Notes under the pieces: model-generated
Database searches by the model: none
Told to the model about the DNA's origin: nothing
What the model saw: the letters and a program-made list of their open reading frames with translations, nothing else
Position numbers and translations under genes: made by a program
Source of the DNA: Qipengyuania sphaerica
GTDB lineage: Bacteria > Pseudomonadota > Alphaproteobacteria > Sphingomonadales > Sphingomonadaceae
Direction: 5' to 3'
Assembly: GCF_019711595.1 (NCBI RefSeq)
Contig: NZ_JAIGNR010000001.1
Span: 930,001-994,000, forward strand
DNA: 64,000 nt
Shown: positions 46,429-53,628 of the stretch, in pieces
Numbering within the stretch: position 1 is the first letter of the stretch
How the letters are laid out: each line of letters begins with the position of its first letter

Positions 46429-47370
46429 GTGCCAGAGCCCCATTTCGAACAGCAATATCTCGACCTCATGCGCCTGATCTGGCTCGAGGGAGACGAGCGG
46501 CGTGACCGTACGGGCGTGGGAACGCGCTCGATCTTCGGTGCGCAATTGCGGTTCGACCTGGCCGATGGCGCGATGCCGCTGATTACGACCAAGCGCGTCT
46601 ACTGGAAGACCGCCACGCGCGAACTGTTGTGGTTCCTCACCGGCAACACCAATATCCGCCCGCTTGTCCTGCAGGGGGTGAAGATCTGGAACGAGTGGCC
46701 GCACGCGCGCTATGTCGAGGAGACGGGCGACGAGATCGAACTCGACGCTTTCGTCCAGAAGATCGCCGATGACGAGGAATTCGCTACCGAATGGGGCGAA
46801 CTGGGCCCGGTTTACGGCAAGCAATGGGTCGACTGGCCGACATACCAGCCGGTCAAGGGCGGGCTGTTCCGCAAGGGACGGGGCATCAACCAGGTGGCCG
46901 AAGTCATCGAATCATTGAGCGAGAACCCGGGCAGCCGCCGCCACATCATCGAAGGCTGGAACGTCGCCGAAGTACCGCAGATGGCATTGCCGCCCTGCCA
47001 CAAGACCTACCAGTACCATGTTTCGACCGGTATCGATGGCGAGCAGCGCCTGAACGGCATTCTCTACCAGCGCAGCTGCGACGTGGCGCTGGGGCTGCCC
47101 TTCAACCTGTGGTCGGGGGCGCTCCTGCTACGAATGATCGCGCAGCAGGTAGGGATGGAACCGGGCGAATTCGTGTGGATGGGAGCCGATACGCACCTTT
47201 ACCTCAACCACGAACACCTCGTGAAGGAACAGCTCTCGCGGGAACCTGTGGGCCAGCCGACGCTTGAGATTGTGCGGCGTCCGCCGACGATCTTCGACTA
47301 CCGGATTGAGGATTTCGCGGTTCACGACTACACGCCGCACGGGCCCATCAAGGCTCCCGTCGCGGTGTGA
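46429..47370 (+). CDS. thyA: Thymidylate synthase
   Basis: A 313-residue ThyA-family enzyme that methylates dUMP to dTMP with methylene-tetrahydrofolate. Motifs: RTGVGTRSIFG near the N-terminus, TGNTNI, nucleophile Cys190 in LPPCHKTYQ, QRSCDVALGLPFN, and the dUMP-binding DTHLYLNH. It is longer than the 264-residue E. coli enzyme owing to an insert near 95-140, as in many alphaproteobacteria. The start is GTG with a weak ribosome site. It is the first core gene beyond the island's tRNA. Confidence 0.96.
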   Translation: MPEPHFEQQYLDLMRLIWLEGDERRDRTGVGTRSIFGAQLRFDLADGAMPLITTKRVYWKTATRELLWFLTGNTNIRPLVLQGVKIWNEWPHARYVEETGDEIELDAFVQKIADDEEFATEWGELGPVYGKQWVDWPTYQPVKGGLFRKGRGINQVAEVIESLSENPGSRRHIIEGWNVAEVPQMALPPCHKTYQYHVSTGIDGEQRLNGILYQRSCDVALGLPFNLWSGALLLRMIAQQVGMEPGEFVWMGADTHLYLNHEHLVKEQLSREPVGQPTLEIVRRPPTIFDYRIEDFAVHDYTPHGPIKAPVAV

Positions 47371-47394
47371 CCGAAATCGTATGCGAAGGCGTAC

Positions 47395-47423
47395 TTGACC
47401 GTTTCCTCGGCGTGAAATAAAAT
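47395..47423 (+). promoter_or_regulatory. Sigma-70-type promoter of the bkd operon
   Basis: TTGACC (47395-47400), a 17-base spacer and TAAAAT (47418-47423) lie in the gap after thyA, 39 bases before the E1 alpha start. CTGGGAG at 47447-47453 is the ribosome site. Confidence 0.65.
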
Positions 47424-47461
47424 AACGCGTAAGCGTAAGATTACGTCTGGGAGACGATTCT

Positions 47462-48781
47462 ATGGCCGACAGGCCTCAAGGTGGAGCAGCGAAGGCGGGC
47501 GACAATCGCCCCAAGCTATCGCTCCACGTACCAGAACCCAAGTTCCGGCCCGGCGACGCGGTCGATTTCTCGCATATCGAGGTGCCCGAAGCGGGCGCGC
47601 AGCCGCGCCCCGACGAGACCACCGATCCAAAGGACATGCTCGATTTCGCGCATGGCCTGATCCGCGTGCTGGGCGAGGACAACAGGGCGCACGGGCCGTG
47701 GGACCCCAAGCTCGATCCCGAGACCTTACGCACCATGCTCGGCCACATGGCCATGACGCGCGCTTTCGACGAGCGCATGTTCCGCGGGCAGCGCCAGGGC
47801 AAGACTTCGTTCTACATGAAGTGCACCGGCGAGGAGGCGACCAGCGTTTCCGCCAGCATGGCGCTCGCGGCAGACGACATGGTCTTCCCCAGCTACCGCC
47901 AGCAGGGCATCCTGATCCAGCGCGGCTACCCGATGATCGAGATGATCAACCAGATCTACTCGAACAAGGGCGACAAGCTGAAGGGCCGTCAGCTGCCGAT
48001 CATGTACTCCAGCAAGGAGCACAGCTTCTTCACCATCTCGGGCAACCTCGCCACGCAGACCCCGCAGGCGGTCGGCTGGGCGATGGCGAGCGCGATCAAG
48101 GGCGACAGCCGGATTGCCGCGACCTGGGTGGGCGAGGGCAGCACGGCGGAAGGCGACTTCCATTCCGCCTGCCTGTTCGCAACCGTCTACAATGCGCCGG
48201 TCATCCTCAACGTGGTCAACAACCAGTGGGCGATCTCCAGCTTCAGCGGCTTTGCCGGGGCCGAGCGTTCGACCTTCGCAGCACGCGGCCTCGGTTATGG
48301 CATCGCCTCGCTTCGCGTCGATGGTAACGACCCGCTCGCCTGCTACGCGGCAGAGCAATGGGCGGCCAACCGCGCCCGCGCTAATGCCGGACCGACGCTG
48401 ATCGAGTTCTTTTCCTATCGCGCCGAAGGCCACTCCACCTCCGACGACCCCTCCGGCTACCGCAGCGCGCAAGAGCGTGACGAATGGCCGCTGGGCGATC
48501 CGGTCATGCGGCTCAAGAACCACCTCATCGAAATCGGCGAGTGGGACGAGGATCGGCAGGAGAAGATGGACCTCGAGGCCGCCGAATTCGTCAAGAAGAC
48601 GACCAAGGAAGCCGAGCAGAACGGTATCCTTGGCCACGGTCTCCACCATCCTTTCCGAACCATGTTCGAAGACGTGTTCGAGGAGCTGCCCTGGCACCTG
48701 CAGGAGCAGGCCGACCAGGCGATCCGCGAACGCGAAACCAAGTTCCCCGAAGGACTCCCGAACGGAGGGAAGGGCGCATGA
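47462..48781 (+). CDS. bkdA1: Branched-chain 2-oxoacid dehydrogenase E1 alpha
   Basis: A 439-residue alpha subunit of the thiamine-diphosphate E1 that decarboxylates 2-oxoisovalerate and related acids from Val, Leu and Ile breakdown. The ThDP-binding GEGSTAEGDFHSA through NNQWAISS lies near 220-260, and the phosphorylation-loop-like GHSTSDDPSGYR near 320 is typical of branched-chain rather than pyruvate E1. The N-terminal ~70 residues (VDFSHIEVPEAG) are also characteristic. It is the first gene of a four-gene operon; its stop overlaps the E1 beta start (ATGA). Confidence 0.93.
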   Translation: MADRPQGGAAKAGDNRPKLSLHVPEPKFRPGDAVDFSHIEVPEAGAQPRPDETTDPKDMLDFAHGLIRVLGEDNRAHGPWDPKLDPETLRTMLGHMAMTRAFDERMFRGQRQGKTSFYMKCTGEEATSVSASMALAADDMVFPSYRQQGILIQRGYPMIEMINQIYSNKGDKLKGRQLPIMYSSKEHSFFTISGNLATQTPQAVGWAMASAIKGDSRIAATWVGEGSTAEGDFHSACLFATVYNAPVILNVVNNQWAISSFSGFAGAERSTFAARGLGYGIASLRVDGNDPLACYAAEQWAANRARANAGPTLIEFFSYRAEGHSTSDDPSGYRSAQERDEWPLGDPVMRLKNHLIEIGEWDEDRQEKMDLEAAEFVKKTTKEAEQNGILGHGLHHPFRTMFEDVFEELPWHLQEQADQAIRERETKFPEGLPNGGKGA

Positions 48782-49839
48782 GCGACACCGCAACAAAGAC
48801 GGCGCCCGCAGCAGAGCAGGGCACCGAACGCCGCCTCAACATGATCGAGGCGATCAACGATGCGCTAGACGTGACCATGGGCCGCGACGACAACATCGTC
48901 ATCATGGGCGAGGACGTCGGCTATTTCGGCGGCGTGTTCCGCTGCACCGCCGGCCTGCAGGAAAAATACGGCAAGACCCGCGTGTTCGACACGCCGATTT
49001 CCGAATGCGGTATCATTGCCGCAGCGGTGGGTATGGGGGCCTATGGCCTGCGCCCCGTGCCGGAAATCCAGTTCGCCGACTATATCTATCCGGGCCTCGA
49101 CCAGCTGATCTCCGAAGCCGCGCGCCTGCGCTATCGTTCGGCAGCCGAATACACCGCGCCGATTACCGTGCGCAGTCCGTTCGGCGGCGGTATCTTCGGC
49201 GGCCAGACGCATAGCCAGAGCCCAGAGGCTATCTTCGCCCATGTCTCCGGCCTGAAGACGGTCATTCCGGCGACGCCCTATGACGCCAAGGGCCTGCTGA
49301 TCAGCGCGATCGAGGATAATGACCCGGTCATATTCTTCGAGCCCAAGCGCATCTACAACGGCCCGTTCTCGGGCTATTACGACAAGCCGGTCGAACCGTG
49401 GAAGCGCTTCGATGCGAGCGTCGTGCCGGAAGGACACTACAAGATCCCGCTCGGCAAGGCGCGTTACGCGACCGAAGGCGATGAGCTCACCATCCTCGCC
49501 TATGGCACGATGGTCCACGTGGTCGAGGCAGTCTGCCGCGAGAAGGGCGTAGAGGCGGACATAGTCGACCTGCGCACCATCGTGCCCGTCGACATCGAAA
49601 CCATCGAGGAATCGGTCAAGAAGACCGGTCGCTGCCTGATCGTGCACGAAGCGACCCGCACCGCCGGTTTCGGCGCCGAACTCAGCGCACTGGTGACCGA
49701 ACGCTGCTTCTATCACCTCGAAGCCCCGGTCGAACGCGTGACCGGCTTCGACACACCCTATCCCCACAGCCTCGAATGGGCCTATTTCCCCGGTCCGATC
49801 CGCATCGGCGAGGCCCTCGACAAGATCTTGGCCGAATAA
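48778..49839 (+). CDS. bkdA2: Branched-chain 2-oxoacid dehydrogenase E1 beta
   Basis: A 353-residue beta subunit with LNMIEAINDALD at the start, MGEDVGYFGGVFR, DTPISECGIIAAAVG with the ThDP-activating Glu, and RSPFGGGIFGGQTHSQSPE. It pairs with E1 alpha to form the alpha2beta2 decarboxylase. A longer frame reaches upstream in another reading of E1 alpha, but ATG 48778, overlapping the alpha stop, is clearly right. Its stop overlaps the next start by one base (TAATG). Confidence 0.94.
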   Translation: MSDTATKTAPAAEQGTERRLNMIEAINDALDVTMGRDDNIVIMGEDVGYFGGVFRCTAGLQEKYGKTRVFDTPISECGIIAAAVGMGAYGLRPVPEIQFADYIYPGLDQLISEAARLRYRSAAEYTAPITVRSPFGGGIFGGQTHSQSPEAIFAHVSGLKTVIPATPYDAKGLLISAIEDNDPVIFFEPKRIYNGPFSGYYDKPVEPWKRFDASVVPEGHYKIPLGKARYATEGDELTILAYGTMVHVVEAVCREKGVEADIVDLRTIVPVDIETIEESVKKTGRCLIVHEATRTAGFGAELSALVTERCFYHLEAPVERVTGFDTPYPHSLEWAYFPGPIRIGEALDKILAE

Positions 49840-50111
49840 TGCGTGAAGTGCCTTTCTTCGTTCCGGAAGACCTTGGTCCTTATGTCCCCGAATTGGTGCA
49901 TGAGTGGCATGTCGCGACCGGCACGGAGTTCGCAGAGGGCATCCCGCTGGTGACGATCGAAACCGAGGTCGCGCGGATCGAGATTATGAGCCGTTTCCCG
50001 GGACGGCTGAAGGATATTCATGCGGGCGTCGGCTATTCCGCCACGCCCGGCACCCAGCTGGCCACTTTTGAAGTGACCGACTGGGTCTATGACAATCAGA
50101 TAGGCGAGTAA
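49839..50111 (+). CDS. Lipoyl-like single-domain protein lacking the lipoyl lysine
   Basis: A 90-residue protein that is a whole biotinyl/lipoyl-domain fold: VPELVHEWHVATG, then PLVTIETEVARIEI, then a second half FPGRLKDIHAGVGYSATPGTQLATFEV. Where lipoyl domains have ETDKA, this has ETEVA, so the acceptor lysine is replaced by valine and it cannot be lipoylated there. It starts at the ATG overlapping the E1 beta stop and ends 5 bases before E2, so it is made with the complex. It is possibly a structural or regulatory component; activity is unknown. Confidence 0.8.
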   Translation: MREVPFFVPEDLGPYVPELVHEWHVATGTEFAEGIPLVTIETEVARIEIMSRFPGRLKDIHAGVGYSATPGTQLATFEVTDWVYDNQIGE

Positions 50112-50116
50112 CCGAA

Positions 50117-51409
50117 ATGGCAAAGTTCATCTTCAACATGCCCGACATCGGCGAAGGCATCGCCGAGGCGGAAATCGTCCAGTGGCACAAGAAGGTCGGC
50201 GACACGGTCAAGGAAGACGAGGAATTCGTCGACATGATGACCGACAAGGCGACCGTCCCGATGGAAAGCCCGGTCGACGGCAAGATCCTCGAGATCGCCG
50301 GCGAGGAAGGCGACATGGTCTCGATCGGCTCGATGCTGGTGGTGATCGAAGTCGATGGCGAAGTGCCCGAGGATGTGGCCGAGGATGCCCCGGCTCCTGC
50401 TCCTGCCTCCAAGGCGAAGGAAGTCGAAGAGCGGATCGAGGTCGAGACTTCGGACGCAAGCGATGCCGACGATGCTTTGGCCGCCGATCCCGATCCCGAA
50501 CCGCTGCCCGCGCCGACTCCGGCGCCCGAACCCAAGCACCAGGCAAAGGTTCTCGCCACGCCCGCAGTGCGCAAGCGCGCCAAGGATCTCGGCGTCGACC
50601 TCGCGCAGGTGAAGCCCTCGGAAGAAGGCCGTATCCGTCACGGCGACCTCGACCAGTTCCTCTCCTACAACTCGGGCTATGGAGCCGCCGCCAAGACCCG
50701 CGAAGACGAGGAGAAGAAGGTCATCGGCATGCGTCGCCGCATTGCCGAGAACATGGCCGCCTCGAAGCGCAACATCCCGCACTTCTCTTATGTCGAGGAA
50801 TGCGATGTCACCGACCTCGAAGTCATGCGCGCGCAACTGAACGACAGCCGCGGCGACAAGCCCAAGCTGACGATTCTCCCGCTGCTGATCACCGCGATCT
50901 GCAAGACGCTGCCCGACTTCCCGATGATCAACGCGCGCTACGACGACGAGGCGGGCGTGGTGACGCGCCACGGCTCGGTCAACATGGGCATGGCCGCGCA
51001 GACCGATGCGGGTCTGATGGTCCCGGTCATCAAGGACGCGCAGGCCAAGAACCTGTGGCAACTCGCGAACGAGATCTCGCGTCTTGCCGATGCTGCCCGC
51101 AACGGCACCGCGAAGAAGGAAGAGATGGAAGGCGGCACGCTGACCGTCACCTCGCTCGGGCCGCTCGGCGGCGTGGCGACCACGCCGGTCATCAACCGTC
51201 CCGAAGTCGCCATCATCGGGCCCAACCGGATTATCGAACGTCCGATGTATGTGAAGGGCAGCGACGGTGTGGAGCGGATCGAGAAGCGCAAGCTGATGAA
51301 CATCTCGATCAGCTGCGATCACCGCGTGGTCGACGGCTGGGATGCGGCAAGCTTCATCCAGGCGCTCAAGAGGCTGCTGGAAACGCCCGCGCTGATCCTC
51401 GTCGACTGA
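50117..51409 (+). CDS. bkdB: Branched-chain 2-oxoacid dehydrogenase E2 (acyltransferase)
   Basis: A 430-residue E2 with one lipoyl domain (about 1-78, lysine in MMTDKATVPM), an acidic Pro/Ala-rich linker, a peripheral-subunit-binding domain (about 145-185, TPAVRKRAKDLGVDLAQV), and a C-terminal catalytic domain ending with the active-site DHRVVDGWDAASF. It transfers the branched acyl group from lipoamide to CoA and forms the complex core. No E3 gene follows; a hairpin terminator lies 9 bases downstream. Confidence 0.94.
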   Translation: MAKFIFNMPDIGEGIAEAEIVQWHKKVGDTVKEDEEFVDMMTDKATVPMESPVDGKILEIAGEEGDMVSIGSMLVVIEVDGEVPEDVAEDAPAPAPASKAKEVEERIEVETSDASDADDALAADPDPEPLPAPTPAPEPKHQAKVLATPAVRKRAKDLGVDLAQVKPSEEGRIRHGDLDQFLSYNSGYGAAAKTREDEEKKVIGMRRRIAENMAASKRNIPHFSYVEECDVTDLEVMRAQLNDSRGDKPKLTILPLLITAICKTLPDFPMINARYDDEAGVVTRHGSVNMGMAAQTDAGLMVPVIKDAQAKNLWQLANEISRLADAARNGTAKKEEMEGGTLTVTSLGPLGGVATTPVINRPEVAIIGPNRIIERPMYVKGSDGVERIEKRKLMNISISCDHRVVDGWDAASFIQALKRLLETPALILVD

Positions 51410-51417
51410 ATTCAATA

Positions 51418-51442
51418 AACTCCCGCTTCGGCGGGAGTTTTC
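51418..51442 (+). terminator. Rho-independent terminator of the bkd operon
   Basis: AACTCCCGC (51418-51426), loop TTCG, GCGGGAGTT (51431-51439) and a short T run: a perfect 9-bp stem with a stable tetraloop directly after the E2 gene. Confidence 0.9.
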
Positions 51443-51557
51443 ATTCCTGCGGTAGTTCTCCGACCACCGAATACTGGATGTCGATCGCCGATTTGGCTGC
51501 CAGTGCGCCGCCGCCCAACATGGCGAGCGACAGGCCGAGTAATGCCGTCTGCAACAT
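51441..51557 (-). CDS. Possible 38-residue membrane or exported peptide
   Basis: A short frame on the minus strand reads MLQTALLGLSLAMLGGGALA, then AKSAIDIQYSVVGELPQE and stop. The first half looks like a signal peptide or single membrane helix with an ALA-A cleavage-type site. A GGGGG-rich tract lies upstream. Its stop overlaps the tail of the bkd terminator. It fits between two transcription units, but nothing else supports it. Confidence 0.4.
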   Translation of the reverse strand: MLQTALLGLSLAMLGGGALAAKSAIDIQYSVVGELPQE

Positions 51558-51749
51558 CGTCGAAACCCCCTGTATTGCCCCACGTGGTTTCAGCCTTCAG
51601 GCTCCTCCCAAAAGGTAAAATTTGGGTAAATTTCAACAGCCTGCTGGATTGGGTGATATTATGCGAAAATTCCCCCTGAAATAGCGTTGACAGGTCGCGG
51701 AGCCTCCACTAGATGCGCGGCTCCCAAGGGGGCGCTGACGCGCAAATGC

Positions 51750-51826
51750 GCGGGTGTAGCTCAGTTGGTTAGAGTGTCGGCCTGTCACGCCGAAGGTCGC
51801 GGGTTCGAGCCCCGTCACTCGCGCCA
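51750..51826 (+). tRNA. tRNA-Asp (GTC)
   Basis: A 77-nt tRNA: acceptor GCGGGTG pairing with CACTCGC (one G-T), discriminator G and encoded CCA, D-arm GCTCAGTTGGTTAGAGT, anticodon stem TCGGC/GCCGA with loop CTGTCAC giving GTC, and T-loop TTCGAGC. It is followed by a hairpin terminator. Confidence 0.97.
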
Positions 51827-51859
51827 CCCTTGGGATATTTCTCGAAATCGAGACGAACG

Positions 51860-51882
51860 AGCCGCCTTCCGGGCGGCTTTTT
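51860..51882 (+). terminator. Terminator after tRNA-Asp
   Basis: GCCGCC (51861-51866), a TTCCG loop, GGCGGC (51872-51877) and TTTTT. It closes the tRNA transcript; the minus-strand DUF2842 gene ends just beyond it. Confidence 0.8.
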
Positions 51883-51890
51883 CGTATGTG

Positions 51891-52109
51891 CTATCGGCGG
51901 AAGCTGCCGGTTTCCATCCACTTGAGGAACCGCCCGAGCGGGAGCAGCCAGACGAGGCCGAAGAAAACGTAGACAACGGTCTGCGCCAGCGTCGGCCAGT
52001 TGCCGATCAGGCCCGGCAGGTAGCGGGCAAGGACGATACCGTAGATGGCAAGCGCGAGCAGCAGGCCGAGCAGTCCGACAGGAATACGCCAGGTGGGTTC
52101 GGTTCTCAT
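51891..52109 (-). CDS. DUF2842 small membrane protein
   Basis: A 72-residue protein with two hydrophobic segments (about 10-30 and 42-60) and the conserved ends PTWRIPVGLL and RFLKWMETGSF of the alphaproteobacterial DUF2842 family. It is inner-membrane by prediction, of unknown function. Its ATG overlaps the stop of the fau gene in an ATGA, so it is translated as the last gene of the zapA-fau group. Confidence 0.88.
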   Translation of the reverse strand: MRTEPTWRIPVGLLGLLLALAIYGIVLARYLPGLIGNWPTLAQTVVYVFFGLVWLLPLGRFLKWMETGSFRR

Positions 52110-52678
52110 GAAAACGGTCCGTAGAGGCGGGTTGGAGTGACGACCGCTTGCAGGGGCCGGTCATGATCTTCGGTGGGAAGCTCGCCGGCAAGTTGGCAAT
52201 CCCATGCAAGACCAATCGGAAGCGCGGAGGGGTGATCTGCCAGCCAGCGGTCGTAATGTCCGCCGCCCTGACCCAGGCGTCCGCCATTTGCGGTGAAGCC
52301 AACCAGCGGAACGAACAGCACGTCCGGATCGAGCACTGGCGCATCTGCATAGGGCTGGAGCAGGCCGAAGGGGCCCACTTCGAGATCCTCCTCCTCGAAC
52401 GGTTCGGAATGGCGCGCGAATTCCATCGGCGCCGTCTTGCCGGCAAAGCGGGGAAGGGCGATCTCGTGCCCGCGGTCGAGGAAGAACTTGGCGTAGGACG
52501 CTGCCGGAGCCTCGAACGGATTGGCGCGGTAGAGGCCGATAATGGCTCCTTCCGGCACGAAATCGAGAAGAGGCGCGGGAGGGCGATGAAACACGAGGCC
52601 GCGCATGCTGTCGGGGAGGGCGGTAACCGTATCGCGGCGCGCGGCCCTGAGCTTTTTGCGAAGTTCGTCCTTGGTCAC
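52106..52678 (-). CDS. fau: 5-formyltetrahydrofolate cyclo-ligase
   Basis: A 190-residue cyclo-ligase of the MTHFS family that converts 5-formyl-THF to methenyl-THF with ATP. Seen: the basic N-terminal helix ELRKKLRAARRD, the nucleotide/substrate block FVPLVGFTANGGRLGQGGGHYDRWL near 125-150, and DCQL near the end. The order zapA, 6S RNA, fau is conserved widely in proteobacteria and supports the call. It continues into DUF2842 with a 4-base overlap. Confidence 0.94.
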   Translation of the reverse strand: MTKDELRKKLRAARRDTVTALPDSMRGLVFHRPPAPLLDFVPEGAIIGLYRANPFEAPAASYAKFFLDRGHEIALPRFAGKTAPMEFARHSEPFEEEDLEVGPFGLLQPYADAPVLDPDVLFVPLVGFTANGGRLGQGGGHYDRWLADHPSALPIGLAWDCQLAGELPTEDHDRPLQAVVTPTRLYGPFS

Positions 52679-52711
52679 GCGTCCCTCTTGGAGAATAATG
52701 CCGCGACCTGG

Positions 52712-52872
52712 ACCACTGCGCGCGCATGCAGCGCAGCGGTAGCGCGAAAAAGAGTGACGGGACCACCATGGGTCGTTGCCGTGAAATCCTCTGACGCCTT
52801 CACGTCAGGTGGGCGCCGTATATCCAGATCACCGGGACGAACCCGCCAATCCAGTAGGGACAGCTCCCTAGG
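52712..52872 (-). ncRNA. ssrS: Probable 6S RNA
   Basis: The gap between zapA and fau, both on the minus strand, is the standard place of the 6S RNA, which binds the sigma-70 holoenzyme in stationary phase. On the minus strand a TATAAG -10 sequence (plus 52877-52882) precedes a GC-rich structured stretch of about 160 bases with long complementary arms. Ends are approximate. The call rests mainly on gene order and composition, not on a full fold. Confidence 0.6.
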
Positions 52873-52948
52873 ATTGCTTATAGCCTCAGGGATGTTCATT
52901 GGCTCGTGCCGGGCAGCCCCGCCAAGACCCTATTTAGGAGGCCTGCGC

Positions 52949-53269
52949 TCAGCCCTCAAGCCTTGCCGCTGCATTTTCGAGCGCGACTGCGAGGCGTTCC
53001 AGCCGATCCGCCAGCCCATCGGTATCGATGCCGGGGTCGGGCGGATGCGTCGGGGCTTGCGCGGCCTTCTTCTTCGCCTCGTCCAGTTCGTCTGCCAGCA
53101 GGATCGCCGCGAACAGCAGGTTCTTGGCCTCGTTGTTCGAGACATTGTTGCCCATGCCGGCAATCTTGGCATCGACGGTGGAGGCGAGACCGCGCAAGTT
53201 GTCCTCCTGCCCGTCGGCAACCGATACGGTGTACTGCCTCCCACCGACCTGGAGCTTTACCTCGCTCAT
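52949..53269 (-). CDS. zapA: Cell division protein ZapA
   Basis: A 106-residue ZapA, which crosslinks FtsZ filaments at the division ring. The N-terminal domain VKLQVGGRQYTVSVADGQED is typical, followed by a helix LRGLASTVDAKI and a coiled coil rich in LADELDEAKKK. ATG 53269 is chosen over a longer frame as it begins exactly at the family start and overlaps the stop of the gene before it. The location upstream of 6S and fau is canonical. Confidence 0.92.
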   Translation of the reverse strand: MSEVKLQVGGRQYTVSVADGQEDNLRGLASTVDAKIAGMGNNVSNNEAKNLLFAAILLADELDEAKKKAAQAPTHPPDPGIDTDGLADRLERLAVALENAAARLEG

Positions 53270-53448
53270 TTCTCGAGGCTTTCGATCAGCATGTCGAGCT
53301 GCGAGAGGCTGGCCACGACGCGTGATTTCAGCGCCTCGTGCTTGGCCGCCGCCTCGCCGTCGCCGCACGGATTTCCGGCCTGCGCCTCGATACGGGTCAG
53401 TGCGCGTTCGATCCTGTCGATAGCGCCGGAAATGCGTTGCTGGCTCAT
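53266..53448 (-). CDS. Small coiled-coil protein upstream of zapA
   Basis: A 60-residue, almost entirely helical protein (ISGAIDRIERALTRIEAQ, KSRVVASLSQLDMLIESLEK) with heptad-like leucines. Its stop overlaps the zapA start in an ATGA. Similar small helical proteins precede zapA in alphaproteobacteria; a role with ZapA in division is inferred from position alone. Confidence 0.75.
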   Translation of the reverse strand: MSQQRISGAIDRIERALTRIEAQAGNPCGDGEAAAKHEALKSRVVASLSQLDMLIESLEK

Positions 53449-53628
53449 GGTGCCTCACGAATTAACGATATTGGTCCGCCTTGGCAAAGGCTTGGCCCCG
53501 CCTGTTGATAAATCGGGCGAGGAGGGCGCGTGGGCTGATTGATCGCCTCGTCGGGTTGACCTCAACTCCTGCCTCCGCGAAGGGTGCGCACGCGTCGAAT
53601 CGCCCCACATTTTCGGAGAAGTTCCAGC

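Noticed and set aside
50096-51583. 495-codon open frame opposite the E2 gene
   Set aside because: It is the antisense of a clear acyltransferase and has low-complexity Arg/His-rich composition.
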